Below are positions 62,152-64,000 of a stretch of 64,000 bases of DNA, one piece after another. The first letter of the stretch is position 1, and every line of letters begins with the position of its first letter. The notes beneath the pieces were generated by a model. The model saw only the letters and a program-made list of their open reading frames with translations, was not told the origin of the DNA and did no database searches. Made by a program: the position numbers and the translations under genes. Source of the DNA: Methylibium sp. Root1272 (GTDB lineage Bacteria; Pseudomonadota; Gammaproteobacteria; Burkholderiales; Burkholderiaceae_C); contig NZ_LMDY01000013.1 in NCBI RefSeq assembly GCF_001425905.1, positions 626,177 through 690,176 of the forward strand, given 5' to 3'.

Positions 62152-64000
62152 ATGGCCATCCCAGCTGCCCCATCCGCCCTGGCCGCTCAAGCGCGGCGGG
62201 TGTACATGGAGTCGCTGCTGCTCGCGGTGCCGACCGCGGTGCAAGGGGTGCTCGACGGCGCCCACCGACTGGCAAACGAGAAGGCCGAACCGCAGCTGGC
62301 GCACAAGCGCATGAACGCGGCCATCGATCTGACCCGGCCGGCACCTCAGTGGCAACAGGCGCTGATCGACAGCCTGGGCGCCATGCCGCGCATCAGCACC
62401 TCGGGTGGCCGGACGTCGCTCGGAGCGGCGGCGGCGTCCAGCATGGGCAGCGGCCGCGACACGCTGCAACTGGTCGACGATGACACCATCGAGGTGGAAA
62501 TCCTCAGCTCTCGATTGGCGCTGGCCATGATGGACAAGGCCTCTTGGGAGTTCACGGACCTGCGGGCTCGCATGTCCAGCCTGGAGCGGCGCGAGGAACT
62601 CGACAGTGGCGACGCACTGCGGCCGCACGTGGTGGCTCGCATCGTGATCGACAGCTGGCGCGCGGCCGGTCTGTCGCTGGAGAACTGGCGGACCGTGCAG
62701 AAGGTGATCCACGCGGCCTTCGGCGAGATGGTCGAGGAGTCGTACCACGAGACCAATCGCTGGCTGCTGGGTGAGGGCGTGCGTCCCGAGATCGACCTGC
62801 GGCCTCTGATCCGGCGCTCGACCGGCGCGCATGTCGCGTCGATCCCCGTGACGACCGGCTTCGGCGACATGGCGGAGGCGCAGGGCGGCCTGCGGCGCGC
62901 CAATGTCGTCATCGCCGGCACGACGACGTCGACTCGCGGGTCCGGCGTTGGCGAGGAAACCCGGCTGATGACGCGCATGAGCAATCTGGCGCGCACCGCA
63001 GGGCATGCGGAAGCGGTGCTGGGCCGGCTGAACAAGCTGGTGGGCCGGCAGGTGCCGTCGTTCGCCGACACCGCGGAGATGCAACCCTCGACCGGCTTCA
63101 AGCGGGCGATCGCGGAAGCGCAGAGCGGCATCCAGCGTCAGCTCGCCACCACCGGACGCGACGACCGTGCCGCGATCAGCACCCCGGCGCTGCTGCAGGA
63201 GCTGCAGCAGCGCAAGCAGGCGCTCAAGGAAGCCGCCAGCACCCCGGTCGAGCGCGCCACCATCGAGATCGTGGCGCTGCTGTTCCAGAGCATCCTGACC
63301 GAAGAGAAGATTCCGGCCGTGGTCCGCGTGTGGTTCGCGCGGCTGCAGATGCCCGTGCTTCGCGTGGCGGTCAGCGAGCCCGATTTCTTCGCCACCACCG
63401 ACCATCCGGCGCGCAAGCTGATCGACCGCATGGGCGCCTGCGTGATGGGCTTCGACATCAGCTCACGGGCAGCCGGCGATGCGCTCGACAAGGAGATCAA
63501 GCGCGTGGTGCAGGTCGTGGAAGCCTACCCCGACACCGGGCGCCGCGTGTTCCAGACCGTGCTGACCGAGTTCGAGCGCTTCCTGGAGCACTACTTCAAG
63601 ACCGAGAACGAGGCGACGCGCAAGGGCGTGTCGCTGGCGCAGCAGGTTGAGCAGCGCGAGACGATGGCGATCCAGTACACCATCGAACTGCGCAAGATGC
63701 TCAACGAGGTGCCGGTGCAGGAAGGGGTGCGCAACTTCCTGTTCCACGTCTGGGCCGATGTGCTGGCCACGATGGCGCTGAAGTCGGGGGCCGCCAGCGA
63801 CTCCACCAAGGTCATGAAGCGCGCCGCAGCCGATCTGATCTGGTCGGCGGGAGCGAAGGTGTCGCGCGAAGAACGCGCCGACGTGATCCGCCGCCTCCCG
63901 CCGCTGCTGAAGACGCTGCGCGAAGGCATGGCGGAGGCGGGCCTCGCCCCAGAGAAGCAGGACGAGCACATCCAGGCGCTGAACGACTCGCTGGCGGCCG
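62152..64000 (+). CDS. DUF1631 family protein, N-terminal part (runs off the right edge)
   Basis: The frame from the ATG at 62152 begins MAIPAAPSALAAQARR and stays open to the edge (616 residues so far). It contains the typical blocks DDTIEVEILSSRLALAMMDK, VVRVWFARLQMPVLRVAVSE and KLIDRMGACVMGFDISS, plus long helical stretches. DUF1631 proteins are large cytoplasmic proteins; some are linked to cyclic-di-GMP control in other bacteria, as I recall. No catalytic motif is visible. The C-terminus lies outside. It begins 42 bp after secF. Confidence 0.85.
   Translation, partial: MAIPAAPSALAAQARRVYMESLLLAVPTAVQGVLDGAHRLANEKAEPQLAHKRMNAAIDLTRPAPQWQQALIDSLGAMPRISTSGGRTSLGAAAASSMGSGRDTLQLVDDDTIEVEILSSRLALAMMDKASWEFTDLRARMSSLERREELDSGDALRPHVVARIVIDSWRAAGLSLENWRTVQKVIHAAFGEMVEESYHETNRWLLGEGVRPEIDLRPLIRRSTGAHVASIPVTTGFGDMAEAQGGLRRANVVIAGTTTSTRGSGVGEETRLMTRMSNLARTAGHAEAVLGRLNKLVGRQVPSFADTAEMQPSTGFKRAIAEAQSGIQRQLATTGRDDRAAISTPALLQELQQRKQALKEAASTPVERATIEIVALLFQSILTEEKIPAVVRVWFARLQMPVLRVAVSEPDFFATTDHPARKLIDRMGACVMGFDISSRAAGDALDKEIKRVVQVVEAYPDTGRRVFQTVLTEFERFLEHYFKTENEATRKGVSLAQQVEQRETMAIQYTIELRKMLNEVPVQEGVRNFLFHVWADVLATMALKSGAASDSTKVMKRAAADLIWSAGAKVSREERADVIRRLPPLLKTLREGMAEAGLAPEKQDEHIQALNDSLAA

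Noticed and set aside
1-64000. Prophage, insertion sequences or integrative elements
   Set aside because: No transposase, integrase or phage structural gene, and no target-site duplications were seen anywhere in the window.

Overview
The window is GC-rich DNA (by eye close to 70 % G+C) packed with short-spaced, often overlapping genes. The gene content (rhombosortase, ntrY/ntrX behind rsmB and a DUF4390 gene, ptsN-hprK behind hpf, a DUF1631 protein behind secF, a transketolase-GAPDH pair) points to a betaproteobacterium of the order Burkholderiales, probably near Rubrivivax, Leptothrix or Methylibium. This placement is inferred from gene order, not from a database search. I see no prophage, insertion sequence, CRISPR array or rRNA operon. 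One tRNA gene (tRNA-Phe) is present.

Layout. 1-1857 (minus): hpf, ptsN and the N-terminal part of hprK, with three exact-period 83-bp repeats before hprK. 2226-4401 (plus): corA with a hairpin-rich leader, then an MFS permease. 4406-11475 (minus): an eight-gene tightly coupled lipid-modification operon (flavin oxidoreductase, DUF1365, cyclopropane-fatty-acid-synthase-like methyltransferase, chalcone-isomerase-like protein, GPH-type symporter, DUF3833 lipoprotein, SDR, NTF2-like). 11858-13551: a glutathione peroxidase diverging from a MerR-type regulator with a cobalamin-binding domain of the LitR/CarH kind. 13674-15750: a ferritin-like diiron protein, rfaE2 and a rhombosortase. 15734-25089: glnE, yhdP, a nitrilase-family amidase and a UbiH-type hydroxylase.

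25219-32583 (plus): a second unusual cluster of SPFH/SHOCT, DUF4178, DUF350, membrane spermidine-synthase-like, lipoprotein flavin oxidoreductase and tartrate/isopropylmalate-type dehydrogenase genes. 32594-41038: two small unknown genes (one behind a Fur-box-like promoter), pepP, an aldo/keto reductase, a speD-murU-membrane protein operon, tkt and gap. 41213-48639: a secreted S8 protease ending in a Gly-run, membrane segment and Arg cluster, a SPOR protein, birA, a SET-domain methyltransferase, topB and a lipoprotein. 48769-64000: uspA, an AEC transporter, proA, queC, lemA, a decayed gene, rsmB, DUF4390, ntrY, ntrX, tRNA-Phe, yajC-secD-secF and the start of a DUF1631 gene.

The most notable points are: (1) the lipid-modification operon together with a B12-type light/cobalamin regulator and a peroxidase, which looks like a photo-oxidative or hydroperoxide response; (2) a rhombosortase and a candidate substrate protease in the same 64 kb; (3) the polyamine-like SPFH/DUF4178/DUF350 operon; (4) three tandem 28-codon reading frames, each stopping inside the next ATG, running into the hprK start codon; and (5) a Fur-box-like element before an unrecognised gene.
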